Shown piece by piece: positions 34,895 to 47,000 of a DNA stretch of 64,000 bases; position 1 is the stretch's first letter; each line of letters starts with the position of its first letter. The DNA lies in NCBI RefSeq assembly GCF_019578655.1, contig NC_063265.1, forward strand, positions 20,012,285 through 20,076,284, written 5' to 3'. Source of the DNA: Ricinus communis (Eukaryota; Streptophyta; Magnoliopsida; Malpighiales; Euphorbiaceae). The position numbers were made by a program, and so were the translations under genes. The notes beneath the pieces were generated by a model that saw only the letters and a program-made list of their open reading frames with translations, made no database searches and had not been told where the DNA came from.

Positions 34895-36310
34895 CCCTAT
34901 CTTTATTGTATTTGGTATTACTATGAGATTGAACGAAAAAAGACAAAACGAAATAGTTCAGATGTTCATTTGCAGAAGAAGAAGAAGAAAGGAAAAGAAG
35001 TGAGCACATGTATATGTAAGTATGTGTGTATTGAATTGATAAGGATTCTGTAGGTTCTAATGAAGGAAAGTGTGATTAGAATTAGGAAAGGTGACAGATA
35101 GGATACTAAATCTAGGAATTATCCATAATAGGTAGGTTTAATTGCTTGCTTGGGGGAGTGGCTATTTTGCCTCTTTTGGTACTTTTTCTTAGGCATCGTT
35201 TCATGTTACTTAATTAATTAACATGAAAAGATTTGTAACTAAAAAGCAAAAAAAAAAATTTTTAAAAAAAGGTGGACGCATATTTGTATGTGAGTGCAAT
35301 ATTCAATAGCAAATAGTCAAATGAAAAGTTGTTAATATATAAAATAATATCTTTATATTTCCTCAAACACTAACCTAAAAAAACTAATAGGAAGAAATTG
35401 ATACCATTATTATTTTTATTTATAAAAACTTAAAAAATTTCGAGTTCAAATCTCTTATTCACCATATATCGACCAATATTAATGAGATTTACAAAGAAAT
35501 TAAGCTGTAATATTAAGCTAATAATGATAAAAGAAATGAGAATATAAAAGTAATAAAGAAAAGAAAAAAGAAAATCAAAAGAAGAGGAAGGGTGATGCCA
35601 AACTTGTCATTGCCAAATTTGAGGTAAAATAGCAAAGAAAGTGGTATAGATAGGGAAGCTTAGGATGGAAGGGTCTTTGTCTTTGTCTTTGTCTTCGTCT
35701 TTGTCTTTGTGTTGGATTAATATGGGAAGTGAATCCTAATACACTTCCCAAGTTTGTTTTATACGTTTTTGCTGAATTTTAGAATTTCTAATTTAGGTTG
35801 GTTATAGGTTCTAAAATACGATAATTATTTGTTTGGATTAGGATCATTTCATTTTTTAATGATAGAATCATTTAAATATAATATGTTAAATTCACCTGAA
35901 TATGAAACGATTTTAAATTTTTTTATTATTATATTTGTTTAGCAACATCTATGGCAGGATAAGTATGAATAGAAATTGTGGATTCCTGTAATGATTAGCC
36001 AATTTTAGAGTACATTAATCCTTCACCAATCAAATTAGTTCCATAACATATCCTAATTGCTCTTATAGTCGTTATCCTAATTGCACTTGCACAAAAATTA
36101 GTTTCGATGCCCATGTTAAGGAACATTCATTATTTTATTCGTTTAATTTATAAATATGATTGAAATATTATATAAAAAAATAATTTAATGTAACAAGAAG
36201 AAATTGATTTGTTAAAATTTAAAAAAAAAAATATAGTTCCAAAAACTTTCTTTTTTAAAAGAATTGTTTCTTTGAAAGTGTACTAGAAGTAGTGGGATAT
36301 ACTTGCATAA
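34895..36310. other. Upstream region of the AGL18-like gene
   Basis: Probable promoter and 5' leader of the minus-strand MADS-box gene. The first ~200 bases hold a GA-rich block ('gaagaagaagaagaaagg', near 34976). No clear TATA box is picked out. A hexamer array sits at 35673-35711. Beyond about 35800 only AT-rich DNA is seen. Confidence 0.5.
35673..35711. repeat. (TCTTTG)n hexamer array
   Basis: Six units of 'tctttg' with one variant (tcttcg), about 800 bp upstream of the AGL18-like start codon. On that gene's strand it reads CAAAGA. Confidence 0.9.
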
Positions 36311-37021
36311 TCTATAAATATATATTAACTTTTGAGATTTAAATTTTTTTTGATATGTATGTTTAATTTTTGACACATAAATTTTTTTTTATTTTGATAT
36401 GTATATTTATTTTTGACATATGAGATTTAAGCTTATATGTAATTTTATAATTTTTCTATTAATTTGTTAATTAATTAGTTATATTTCTAATTAAATACTG
36501 AATCTGATCTAAAAAATAAAATATTAATTATATTTTACTATTATATTAACTAATAAATAGTTTTCTAATAAAATAATAATACTAATTCTATCCTAAAAAT
36601 AGAATATTAATTATATTTTAATATTATATTAACTAATTAATTAGTTTTCTAATTGAATAATAATTATAATTTTAAAAAATAACATCTAAAATTATATTTT
36701 TAATATTATTTCAATAATAAATTAATTTTTTAATTATATAATAAATTTTTAATCCTAAAAATAGTACTATCAATTATGTTGATAATATTAATTCATAATA
36801 CTATAATTAATTAATATATATTTTTAAAATATTTTTATATTATTGCACTAATAAAAATTTAAAATTTTTAAAAAATTAAAAAAGATATTTAAAAATAGTT
36901 AGTTTTCTATTAATTTTAAAATATTATTAATTAATATTAAATATTCAAAAATTGTATCTATCAACTTGATTTATAATCGAAATAATAGTAGTAGTCGTGC
37001 AATGCACGAGTAAACGACTAG
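36311..37021 (+). mobile_element. Non-autonomous Helitron, copy 1
   Basis: About 711 bp of AT-rich sequence starting TC (TCTATA after A) and ending CTAG before T, which fits Helitron insertion between A and T. A perfect 6 bp stem hairpin 'cgtgcaatgcacg' (36996-37008) lies 9 bases before the terminal CTAG. A 3' hairpin about 10 bases before CTRR is diagnostic for Helitrons. The body is homologous to 60095-60767 and, inverted, to 60940 to about 61585. It encodes no RepHel protein. Confidence 0.75.
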
Positions 37022-37036
37022 TATATATATAGAGAA

Positions 37037-39984
37037 TGTAATACCCGGAATATTTCTCTTAATAATGATAATATTAATAAATGATTAATTAATGAGTTTT
37101 TATTTAAGTTAATTTTAGCTTTATTTTTATTTGGTTTAATTTGAAATGATTTAATGAAAATTTTAATATTAGTCAATTGAATGAATTATTTTTCTATACC
37201 CAATTAGTTTGAAATTTTAAGAGTTAATTAAGTAAATTATTTGAAGGGTAGATTATATTTTTTGTAATTTAATTTAATTGTGTGTTAGGACTAAATTGGA
37301 AATTTATTTTGGAATAAGGATTAAAAGGATAATTTTATTTTTATGGGGTTAATGGAAATTTGTGAGTTTGGTATTTTTGTAAATAAATATGTCGGTAAGG
37401 GGTATTTATGTAATTGTATATATTCAATAATTCTAATTTGGCCTAAATTAAATAGTTAGGGGCTTAATTGAAAGGCTAAAGGAAAGTTTAGGGGTTAAAT
37501 TGGAATTCTGCTGAATGAAATTGTAAGTAATTAAGAAAGTTGAGGGACCAAATTGTAATAAGGAAAAGTTCAGGGTCAAATGTCGGTATTGAAAGGAAAG
37601 GAATCGAGGAAGAAGGAAAGAGAGAGAGAGAGAGGAAGCGGGAGAAGGAGAATGAAGGGAGTTCGACGCCGAGGTGACCACGTGGGGGCCGTGGCTGGCC
37701 TCACTTGAGGAGGAAGATGGCCGAAGCTTCCTTGCATTGTCATGGGCGCTCCGGCTGGTCACGATCTTAGTGCCGATCGACTCCTCTCGGCCTTAGCTTT
37801 GTTTTGGCAGCGACGGTGTCGACAATGGTGGCCAGAAACGAAGGTTTACGGTGGAGAGAGAAAATGGAGGCAGCCGAGATTTTCCAGCTTTTCTGGCGAG
37901 CTCCGGTGGAGGATGGACGATCGGAGGACATATCCCGACTCTCCTCAGCTCAAGCTTCGCAATGGCACCAGTTTCGTGGTGATCGGGCTTCGTTTGCAAA
38001 TCGACGGCCGAGATCGTCCGTAAATCTCTCCGGACGATCGAGTGTCAGATCGGAAAATCGGAAGTGGGGATCGTCATCAGTGCGTCGTTATGAGTCCGAT
38101 GGTGTGTTTGTATCGTCGATCGGATTCCAGCGGCCGAAGGCGAGTCGACCGAGTGATCGAGCGTCTCGGTAAATTTCTATGGCCCGTAATTTTGGAAATT
38201 CTTTGATTTAATTTGTGTCTATTGGTTTATGTTGAGTATTATATTATATTTGTGAGTCAAAAATAATTGTTTGTCGGACTGCCTGCCATAATCGTGTTTT
38301 TGTGCTATGTGGCGGAGTCGGGAAAAATAGTGAAGTCTGGGGACCCGACTCCTGTTGTTTGGAATTGTTGGGTATTTGTAGTGTTTTTTTTTTCTGGCAG
38401 GCCCTGAACCCGTTTCACGGGGGGTAAATGTCCGTGTTGTAAGGGAGGTTCTACCGAATTTTCGGTAGAATTTACCCGAGTCGAGATTCTTAGACAGTCA
38501 GTCCTAGGAGTCTAGACCTAGGATTAATGATCGATTGTTTCAGCCTTTTGATAAATTATTTTCCGTGACTAGATAATCTGTTTGTTCGGCTCGCTCCAAC
38601 CAAGGCACCAGAGCAAAGCTAGGAGGTCGCCCAATTCTGTGAATTAAAATCATTTAATCATTGCACTATTGCTAAGTCTGATTTTAATATGCTATTTTAG
38701 AATTCGTGCTTAATATGATTATTAGTATCGCAAAATGATTTCACTTGATTACTAATTATTGAAAATAATATAAATATTATTATTAGTAATGTTATAAATA
38801 TTATTATTTTTTCCACACGAATTGCACGTTGCTTTGCCCTAAATTTTTAATCTTTATTTTGATAATGTGTTGGATGATTTAATTAGACCATGATATTTAC
38901 TAAATGTGATGATTGCAATTTGGAAAATGTGGCCTTATAGAACATGTCGCCTGATGGGTTACATCAGGACCGCATGCGCACCGGTAATGATCATGGACAG
39001 GTAATAAGATTATTATGAGTTCACCCTCGTCGAGCATGGCTCTCTAGGCTGATCTGAGTAAATTGCGGTAGTAAGATTATTATGAGTTTTGCCCTGGTCG
39101 AGCATGGCTCTTTGCGCTGATTTGAATGAGATGCCGGAGTAAAGGACCACAGTCGAGCTTCCCTCCCTAGGCGCTGGCTTATTTGAATATTAAGTGACCG
39201 GACTAGAATTAAGGATCCTGGTCGAGCTTCGCTCTCTGGGCGCCAGTCCTATTGGAATGAGATGCTTGAGTAAAGGTCCCTGGTCGAGCATTGCTCTCTA
39301 GGCGCCGGCATATTTGGATACTTAAGTGACCAGACTGGAGGTAACGTTCTTGGTCGAGCATTGCTCTCTGGGCGCTAGTCTTATTGGATTAAGAGAGTCA
39401 AAAGACTACTAGAATTTGGGGTTAGAGTTCTACTGAGCCGCTCGTCCCGTAAAAGTAAAAATATATTTTTATTTATTCATTTATTTATTTATTATGGTAT
39501 GATTATAATATGGGCTGTGTTTACGTGCATGGTTGATATACTGATTTGAATGATTAATATTTTCTGTGAAGACTGCAATAGTCTCTAGATTATTTGATTT
39601 TAACTCACTCTAGACCGAGTCTCCATTTATTTTTTTCGTGGATTCGTTAGTCTTCCCGCGACTCTTACTCAGTAACCCGACTTCTTCATCATCGGGTGGT
39701 GTATTTGATTTGGTACGTTAATACGTAAAATCTTAGATTCTCCGCAGTAGTAATAGTAGACGTATCAGTTGTAAATTTTATGAGTTTCAGTCTCGCCTAA
39801 TTTTTCTGGTAGACCGAAGTAATTATGTAAAATGTAACTATTAAAATAATTTGTGGCTTTAATAATATTAAGTTGAGATGAGATTTGTTTGAGTTGTGAG
39901 TGTCAGACTTACTACGGGATTCGATGGCCTTACGCCTATCCATTCCCTAGTGCCGGTCACGGGCCCACGGATGGGGTCGTGACA
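37037..39984 (+). mobile_element. Solo LTR of the Gypsy-type family
   Basis: 2,948 bp beginning TGTAATACCCGG and ending GGGTCGTGACA, the same LTR as at 19827-22480 and 23973-26863 but in the opposite orientation. It is flanked by a perfect 5 bp target duplication GAGAA (37032-37036 and 39985-39989) and has no internal region or second LTR, so it arose by LTR-LTR recombination. Open frames at 37448-38172 lie in its GC-rich centre, are matched by the same frames in the other LTRs and are not genes. It sits 10 bp from the end of Helitron copy 1. Confidence 0.92.
39025..39375 (+). repeat. Solo-LTR subrepeats (about 6 units)
   Basis: Six units of 'gtcgagc(a/t)t.gctctct.ggc' type alternate with 'gtgaccggactagaa'-like spacers. 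The other two LTRs hold about four recognisable units. Confidence 0.75.
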
Positions 39985-39989
39985 GAGAA

Positions 39990-42900
39990 AGCCAAGTTTT
40001 CCATAAGATTTGATAAGTTTTTCCACATGACAGAATTTTATGAAACCATATCATACTACTTTCTAATGAGAAGGCATGTTCATTATAAAAGAAATAAATA
40101 TGATTTTAAATACTAATAATAAATATGGCATAAATTTATTACTTATTTAAATATAAGATTATTATATTATTAAAAAAATTATAATAAGTATAATAATTGT
40201 TATAGCTACTACAGATTAACAATAAATCTTGTTATTTATGATAAAATATATATATTTATATTCATATATATAAAAATAAATAATAATAATAATAAAACAT
40301 AATAAAAATATAAAAATATTAAATTTGAAATATAGAAATTTTTGACATGTTAGAAAACTTATTGATACTATAATGAATAAAAAAAATTCAATATATATAT
40401 GATATTAAAAAGTAATAATAAAAAATAAATAGTAAAACTTCTAATAATTTGATTTATTAAAAATTATTATTACATATAAAAATTTATTAGTGTAAGAAAT
40501 ATATAACAATAGTAAAGTTAATAAATTTATATACTTCTCATATAAATTTATTTTAATATATATGATAAATTCAAAAAAATTATAAAAATATATTATAAAA
40601 ATATTAATATAGATGTAAATAAAAAATTATAAAAATAAAAATAAAATTGATTCTCTTATATTAGTATAATTACAAATTAAATTATATATAATATATAAGA
40701 TAAAATAATTAAATATAAATAAATAAAATAATTATGTAATAACATGATCAAATTGCTAGTTCTTCCATATGAATGACACTAAGAATAAGGAGGTCAAGAA
40801 TGAAGTTAGGTTTCTATTTTTATTTTTATTTATACTATTATTTAATACATGTGTAATGTGCATGATTTTACTCGTAAATACGTATTATTAGTACGAATAG
40901 AATATTAATTTTATATAACAAAGTAAATAGCTTTTGAATAAGAAGTTGATTATCTTTTTCTATATTTCAGTAATATCTATACTTTTTATAATTTTAAAAA
41001 TTAAATCTAAATACGTTTTCATTGAGCTGAAAATATAAATATATTTAATATAACTAGTAAAATAATGCAAGTTTTTTAATTAGGTTTGCATGTCTTTTGA
41101 CTTGAGTATTAAGGAGTTAAAATTCAGCTCAACAAATCACTTAATTAGTTCAAGGTCAAGCTCAACCCGATTAAAATTAAGTCAATCTCAAGTAACCACG
41201 AGTTGGCTCGTCTAATTTACATACTCCTATTCTTAATAATTGTTCTTATAATTTATAAATTAATATACTAATTAATACTAAAATATAATTAATAAGCTGT
41301 AATTATATATATTATCTACTATCTATAAATCATAATAATACCCAATATTATATTATTTAATTTATAAATCTATTTATTTGTTGGTCGTGAATTGGTTTGA
41401 AGTTTGATTTATTTGGACACCATTATGATTGAAGTATGAGAAACACAAATACAAATAAATTTACCATTTGGACAGAATGATTCCGAGTCTTAATTTATTT
41501 AGTTCACCATTTTAGCAATGAAAAACCATTTATGATTTTCTTTTCTGTAATTTATGTTGACTTAGTTAGACATATAATTAGGTTTGTGTAGCATTTAGAA
41601 TCCTTATGATCCACAGGATTTTATTTATTTTTTTCTTTTCTGTTTTCGCATTTTAAATTTAAGTGGTTTTTACCAATAACTTAGTAATCTCTCATCCCTA
41701 CTTTTAAATATGCTAACAAATTTTAGATTTAATATAAAAAAAATTCCATGCTTTATGCACACTAATAAACCCACATGATAAATGTTTGGAATTAAAAGAT
41801 ATATTAACATTTTGGATTAAGAATAAGAATATATCATATTATCATTTTAGCCAACATCTTTGCATATTTAGCTCAAATTAGATATGTAGAGAGTGAATTA
41901 CATACCTCCTAGAAAGAGAGTGGATGCAAATGAAAATGAAAAATATTAATTTTTTATATTAAAAATTATTTAAATTAAAAAATATATATTGATCTATAAA
42001 TAAAACACAATAAAAAATAATATTACTACAATATTTTTATTTTTTTTAATAATAACGATAAAAAAAACAGTTACAATGGTGGTGGTATACAGGACGTGGA
42101 GGTGATATTAGTTTCAGCAAGAATAATTGTAATAATAGTTACTTATTACTTAATTATATTAATTGTATTAAAATTATAAAATAATTTTTAAATAATATTA
42201 TAAAGTTTTTAATTATTTTTAATTTTCAAGAAAGAATGATTCTCACTCTCTTATTTTTTTCAAAATAGAATTAATTTAAATTAAATATACTAAATTGAAC
42301 TAAAAAATTCATAAATATAAAAATGACTAAATTGAATATGTGCTTTATTCCTTTTTCTTTTATTATCTTGAATAGTATATTTTTAGGTATTAACAACTTT
42401 TTTTTCTCACTTTTAATTTATTAATAAAATCTCTAACCCCATTACTTACAATCTTATCACACCCCTCACAATAACCACAACACTTGGCCTAGAATTATAA
42501 AAAGAAAAAAAAATTAATTTTTGTATTTCATAAACCCACTAATTAAACCAAAAGAAAAACATAATTACTTCATAATTAGTACTGCCATAAAATCTTCGTC
42601 CACAATTTTTATTTGTGCAAGGAGTCTATTTAAGAGCGTTCACCTTCGAACCATGGACTCAACATTTTCACTAGTTGAAGAGTTCCTTGTAATGGAGTTT
42701 AATATTAGTTCTCCTAAATTCCCAATCAAATCTTGTTCTTGATGATGACGAACAAGCCATCATACATTTCTAATAGAAGTTGATTAGGGTTTGCGTATAA
42801 TTATAATTGTGTAATCAATTAGAAATTTTTCTTTTTTATCCTTTCCAATTTTCAGTATTAAATTTTTATAATATTGTGTTATTAAAAAATGGTTTAGAGG

Positions 42901-43454
42901 AAAGAGAGAAATTTATATAAAAATAAAATGCTTTTCATTGCTTTATATATGTTAAGGTTAAAAGCAACCCATATTTTTATTTTTAAACAAATATTTATCT
43001 TGTTACATTTTTTTTATTTATAAAACGACTAACAAAAATAATTATCCTCTTATATTAATCATAAAATAGAAATTTACTTAGTGGTCAGAAAAGAACTCGA
43101 ACTCTAAGATCTTTCCGTACCATGAGCAAATGTTCTTATATATTAACATACCAATTAATTCAGCAAAAATAATTTAAAGACCCTTTGATCTACACATTCA
43201 AAGTCAAAATACACTTTTTTTTTTTTTCCAAAAGTGTATATATTTCTATAGAAAAAAGAAAAGAGCCAAAATATCATAAAAATCTAAAAAATTCCTTTTA
43301 TGGAAAAGAATCCAATCATAATACCCAAAAATAATAATTATTGGCCCCATAAATATATCACAACACTCTTACTTGCACCTCATTAGCATATCATATAATA
43401 TCACTAAGCTTTTGGCTACAACGACTTATAATTCATCTCTTCAAAAAGAATTCC
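39990..43454. other. AT-rich intergenic region left of the kinesin gene
   Basis: Contains dispersed repeat copy 2 (40391-40762) and otherwise only AT-rich sequence. Short frames such as 42521-42742 show no recognisable domain. The last several hundred bases become the kinesin promoter. Confidence 0.5.
40391..40762 (+). repeat. Dispersed AT-rich repeat, copy 2
   Basis: Diverged direct copy of 3647-4020, about 37 kb away; shared landmarks are listed there. Confidence 0.5.
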
Positions 43455-43462
43455 TATAAAAA
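43455..43462 (+). promoter_or_regulatory. Candidate TATA box of the kinesin gene
   Basis: 'TATAAAAA' is about 606 bases upstream of the start codon. Pyrimidine-rich leader sequence ('ctcctctctcttccc') follows at 43811-43825. Position fits a transcript with an intron in its 5' leader. Confidence 0.35.
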
Positions 43463-43910
43463 TAAAAGGAAAAAAGAAAACAAAATCTATGAACCTAAAG
43501 AAAATCCTAACCGCACCGAGAAGTCAAGTCATTTCACCAACGTCTTATACCAACCGTACGATTAGATTACCAACGTGACAAGGATCACTCTGCACTCACC
43601 CTACACATTTGAATTCAAAAAAAAAACCTCTAGTTAACGTTACAAATCCATTGGCTTTTGGTTCGGACCCAAACCTAAAAATTCAAAAAAGAAACAAGAA
43701 AAGAAAAAAAAAAGACTGTAATTTTTCGCTTTAGGTTCTTGTGTAATTCAGAACCCAACAAAGTTAAAGAAAACAAAGGAATTTATCACTCTCAGTTTTC
43801 CCCCATTACACTCCTCTCTCTTCCCTTTCTGGGTTACCATTTTTTCCCTAAGGTTTTTGGTTATTAATTTTGAGAAGAAAAGGAAGAGTGACCCAGAAAA
43901 GTTGATAAAA

Positions 43911-44049
43911 GTATGTCCTTTTCTTATTCTTGGAAGTAAATGTGCATATGGGTATATGCCTGTTACGTTTATTACTGTTGTGTTTTGTTCTTTTGAAGAT
44001 AAACATGGGTTTCTTTTTGTGTTCTCTTATATGGATTTTTTATTTTCAG
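43911..44049 (+). other. Probable intron in the kinesin 5' untranslated region
   Basis: A donor 'gtatgtcc' at 43911 and acceptor 'attttcag' ending at 44049 lie 11 bases before the start codon and would remove 139 bases. No protein consequence. Confidence 0.4.
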
Positions 44050-44060
44050 TTTCTTGTTTA

Positions 44061-47000
44061 ATGGAGAATTATGGAAGAACTGAGTTTCATGATATATTGG
44101 CTTCAAGAAAAGCTGAAGAAGCAGGTTTGCAATTTCTTTCTTGTTTACTGAATCTTCTTTCTTTGGTTACTGAGAAAATGTAAGATTTTTAATTTTCTTT
44201 TCCTTCTCAAGATTCTTGAGAACATTCAGTTTTTTCATTTCTCATTCTCTTTAAAATCAGTCGAGTATGTGGGGTTTTGTTTCTTAGGTTTAAAGAATGG
44301 AATCTGAATCTTTTTTTGTTTCTTTTCCTTTTCAATCTTTTTTCTGCTCATAAACATTTGCTATAATTGAATTACTGATTGAATTGCAGCTTGGAGACGA
44401 TTCCATGCGGCTGAGTGGCTTGAAAGTCTTGTGGGTCCATTAGGCTTACCGGGCCAACCATCAGAGAAAGAGTTCGTTTCTCGCTTGAGAAACGGCTTGA
44501 TTCTTTGCAATGCAATTAATAAAGTTCACCCAGGAGCAGTGCCTAAGGTAACTATATCACTATCTTTGAAAGATTTTCCAGTTTACACTTGATTTTGTTC
44601 TTAATTTTGTGTTTTAATTGGACGAAGAAATTGTTAGATTATAAATGGACGTTCACATTCTGGTTTTCGGTAATGTGAATCAAATCTAATAATAATGTGC
44701 ATATATGGACCAGAAAAATGAGTCCCAGTAACCCACTAATAGTAATAGGGTTAGTGGGGTCTTTTGTGTTTTCAATGTTTTAATTGTTTGCTTTGGAAAA
44801 TATTTTTAAGGTTGTGGAGAATCATACACCTTTACAATCATTAAATAGAGAATCTCAGCCATTACCAGCCTACCAGTATTTTGAGAATGTAAGGAACTTT
44901 CTGGTTGCTGTTGAAGAGTTGAAGCTGCCTGCCTTTGAAGCTTCTGATCTTGAGAGGGTAAATGGAATTGCCTAAACTTGACTATATTCTTGACTTATGT
45001 TTATCTGCATTAATACTTTATTATATTGATATTGTGCGACTACATATATTCTTGACTTATGTGTATGTGTATAAAGACTTGATTGTATCTGCTATTGATA
45101 TTGTGTGACTGAGTGCGTTGTTGGTGTCATTGCAATTCAAAAGGATACGTTGGAGATGTGTATGTGTATAAAGACTTGATTGTATCTGCTATTGATATTG
45201 TGTGACTGAGTGCGTTGTTGGTGTCATTGCAATTCAAAAGGATACGTTGGAGGCAGGGTCTGCAGCTAAGGTGGTTGACTGCATCTTAGCACTTAAGTCA
45301 TACCATGAATGCAAGCAGATGAATGGTGGAAACGGGTTTTATAAGCCTATCAGATCCCCTGTGGTTATGCTTCCTGCCAGTGCCAATAATCCTCGTTCCA
45401 TCTCATCAGACTCTTGCAGACGCTTGGACATGTCTGCAGCATTTGAGAAACAGCCACCTGCAGATGTTGGCATTCAGAAACTGGCTGGTACACACACTTG
45501 CTATCTCTTGAATATTTTATCTATTGATTTCTTGGTACGAATATTGCATCGTCATTAGTATATGCCTTATGGACAGAAGAAGTGAAATTAGTTTTTTGAA
45601 TAATCAAAATTAGATTTAAGCCCCAGATAGAAAGAAACTTTTCATGTATTTGGCTTGCATTCTATCTGATTTTTGTTTTTTCTTCATAAACATATTTTCT
45701 TGATTCATATAGATGTTTTTGTCAAGCTACTGGATGAACATTTGGATGATACAAAGGAAAACATTAATGGCAACTTCCTCATGTCCTTCCGTGCTGCTTA
45801 TATGGTAATATCACTGTTTAACATCTGAAATTAGCTTTGACAAAATATTTATATGCAAGAACAAGGAAAGGTACTGAAGGATTCTTGTTATACTCATCTG
45901 TTGTTAATGATCAGTCCCGTTGTGCTGTAGGATCTGGAGAAGAAATTTAGCAGGATCATGTCAAGTTGTCCGGAAAATAAACTTCCCAACAATTTCTCTG
46001 AGGTCAGTTGAAAATGGTTTGTAGTGTATTAATAATGCAAGTTAATTGCTTTCTAATCATCTGAATACAGTGAATATATTAGGCTGTTTCTCTTCTCTGA
46101 ATTTGCTTTTCCTTGCATGAAATCATTGTGACATTATAAGTCTTCCTTTTTTCCAGAAACAGTTGGAATCAATGTTTAAGGATTTTCTGAAAAAAAGAAG
46201 TAGCTCACCTGATCATTCAGCACCAGTACCTTTTGAGGCTTTATCTGAACTCGGGGATTCCAAGGTATTGTTACTTTAAATTTACTAAAACTGTATTAAT
46301 TCATTTTATGAGTCTGGCCAGTTATTAGTCATACACAGGGATCTTTTAAACTTCTTGAAGTTTGCTCTAGTGTTTTATCTGATGTTGCATCAGTAAGCTT
46401 TAAGACTTCTGATGTGCCCCTCGTACACATTTTGCAGTGTTGCCGAGCTTGCTTAAGAAATGGTAACTGCAAACACAGGCATTTAATTCAAATGCAAGAA
46501 AAAGAACTTATGGTTAGTAGTGTTTTTCTAGTTTCAGTGGATTTAGTAGTTTAGCTTACTGTTGGCTTGGATCCTAAAAATGTGTCCAGAATGCTTTACA
46601 CTATTTTGTTGTTGTTGTTGTTGTTCTCTGTAATGTTAGAAACTGGAAAATATAAAGTCAGATTCACTGAAAGGTGATATTTGCTCGTATGAAAAGCATT
46701 TAATAGCTGAAATCTGCATGCACATGTAAAAGAACATTTCCAAGCGAAATTCTGTTTTTGTATTACTTTGTTCTATATGGAATTGACATTATATAGCCAA
46801 GAACTGAACTGATAATAATTAATGCAGTTTCTTTTTTATTTAAGAAAAAATAATTGGATATAGACAAATAATGGCTGGAGTCTGTCTTGTTTATGCCTTC
46901 TAGGTGTTTTACAAGACAAATTTTTAATAGCTTCTTGATTATGTTCATCATTCAGAATCTGAAGGCCCTATTGACAGAGACAAAGAACGAGTTTGAAGAC

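Noticed and set aside
37448..38172. Frames of 68-122 codons in the solo LTR
   Set aside because: Same LTR centre as above, in the opposite orientation; not conserved as one frame among copies.
42521..42742. 73-codon plus-strand frame
   Set aside because: No family recognised, no neighbours in frame and composition typical of intergenic DNA.
43857..44060. N-terminal extension of the kinesin (frame open from 43857)
   Set aside because: The frame begins with TTG and is probably interrupted by a leader intron. KIN-14 relatives of this type begin shortly before '[12 protein letters not shown]'.
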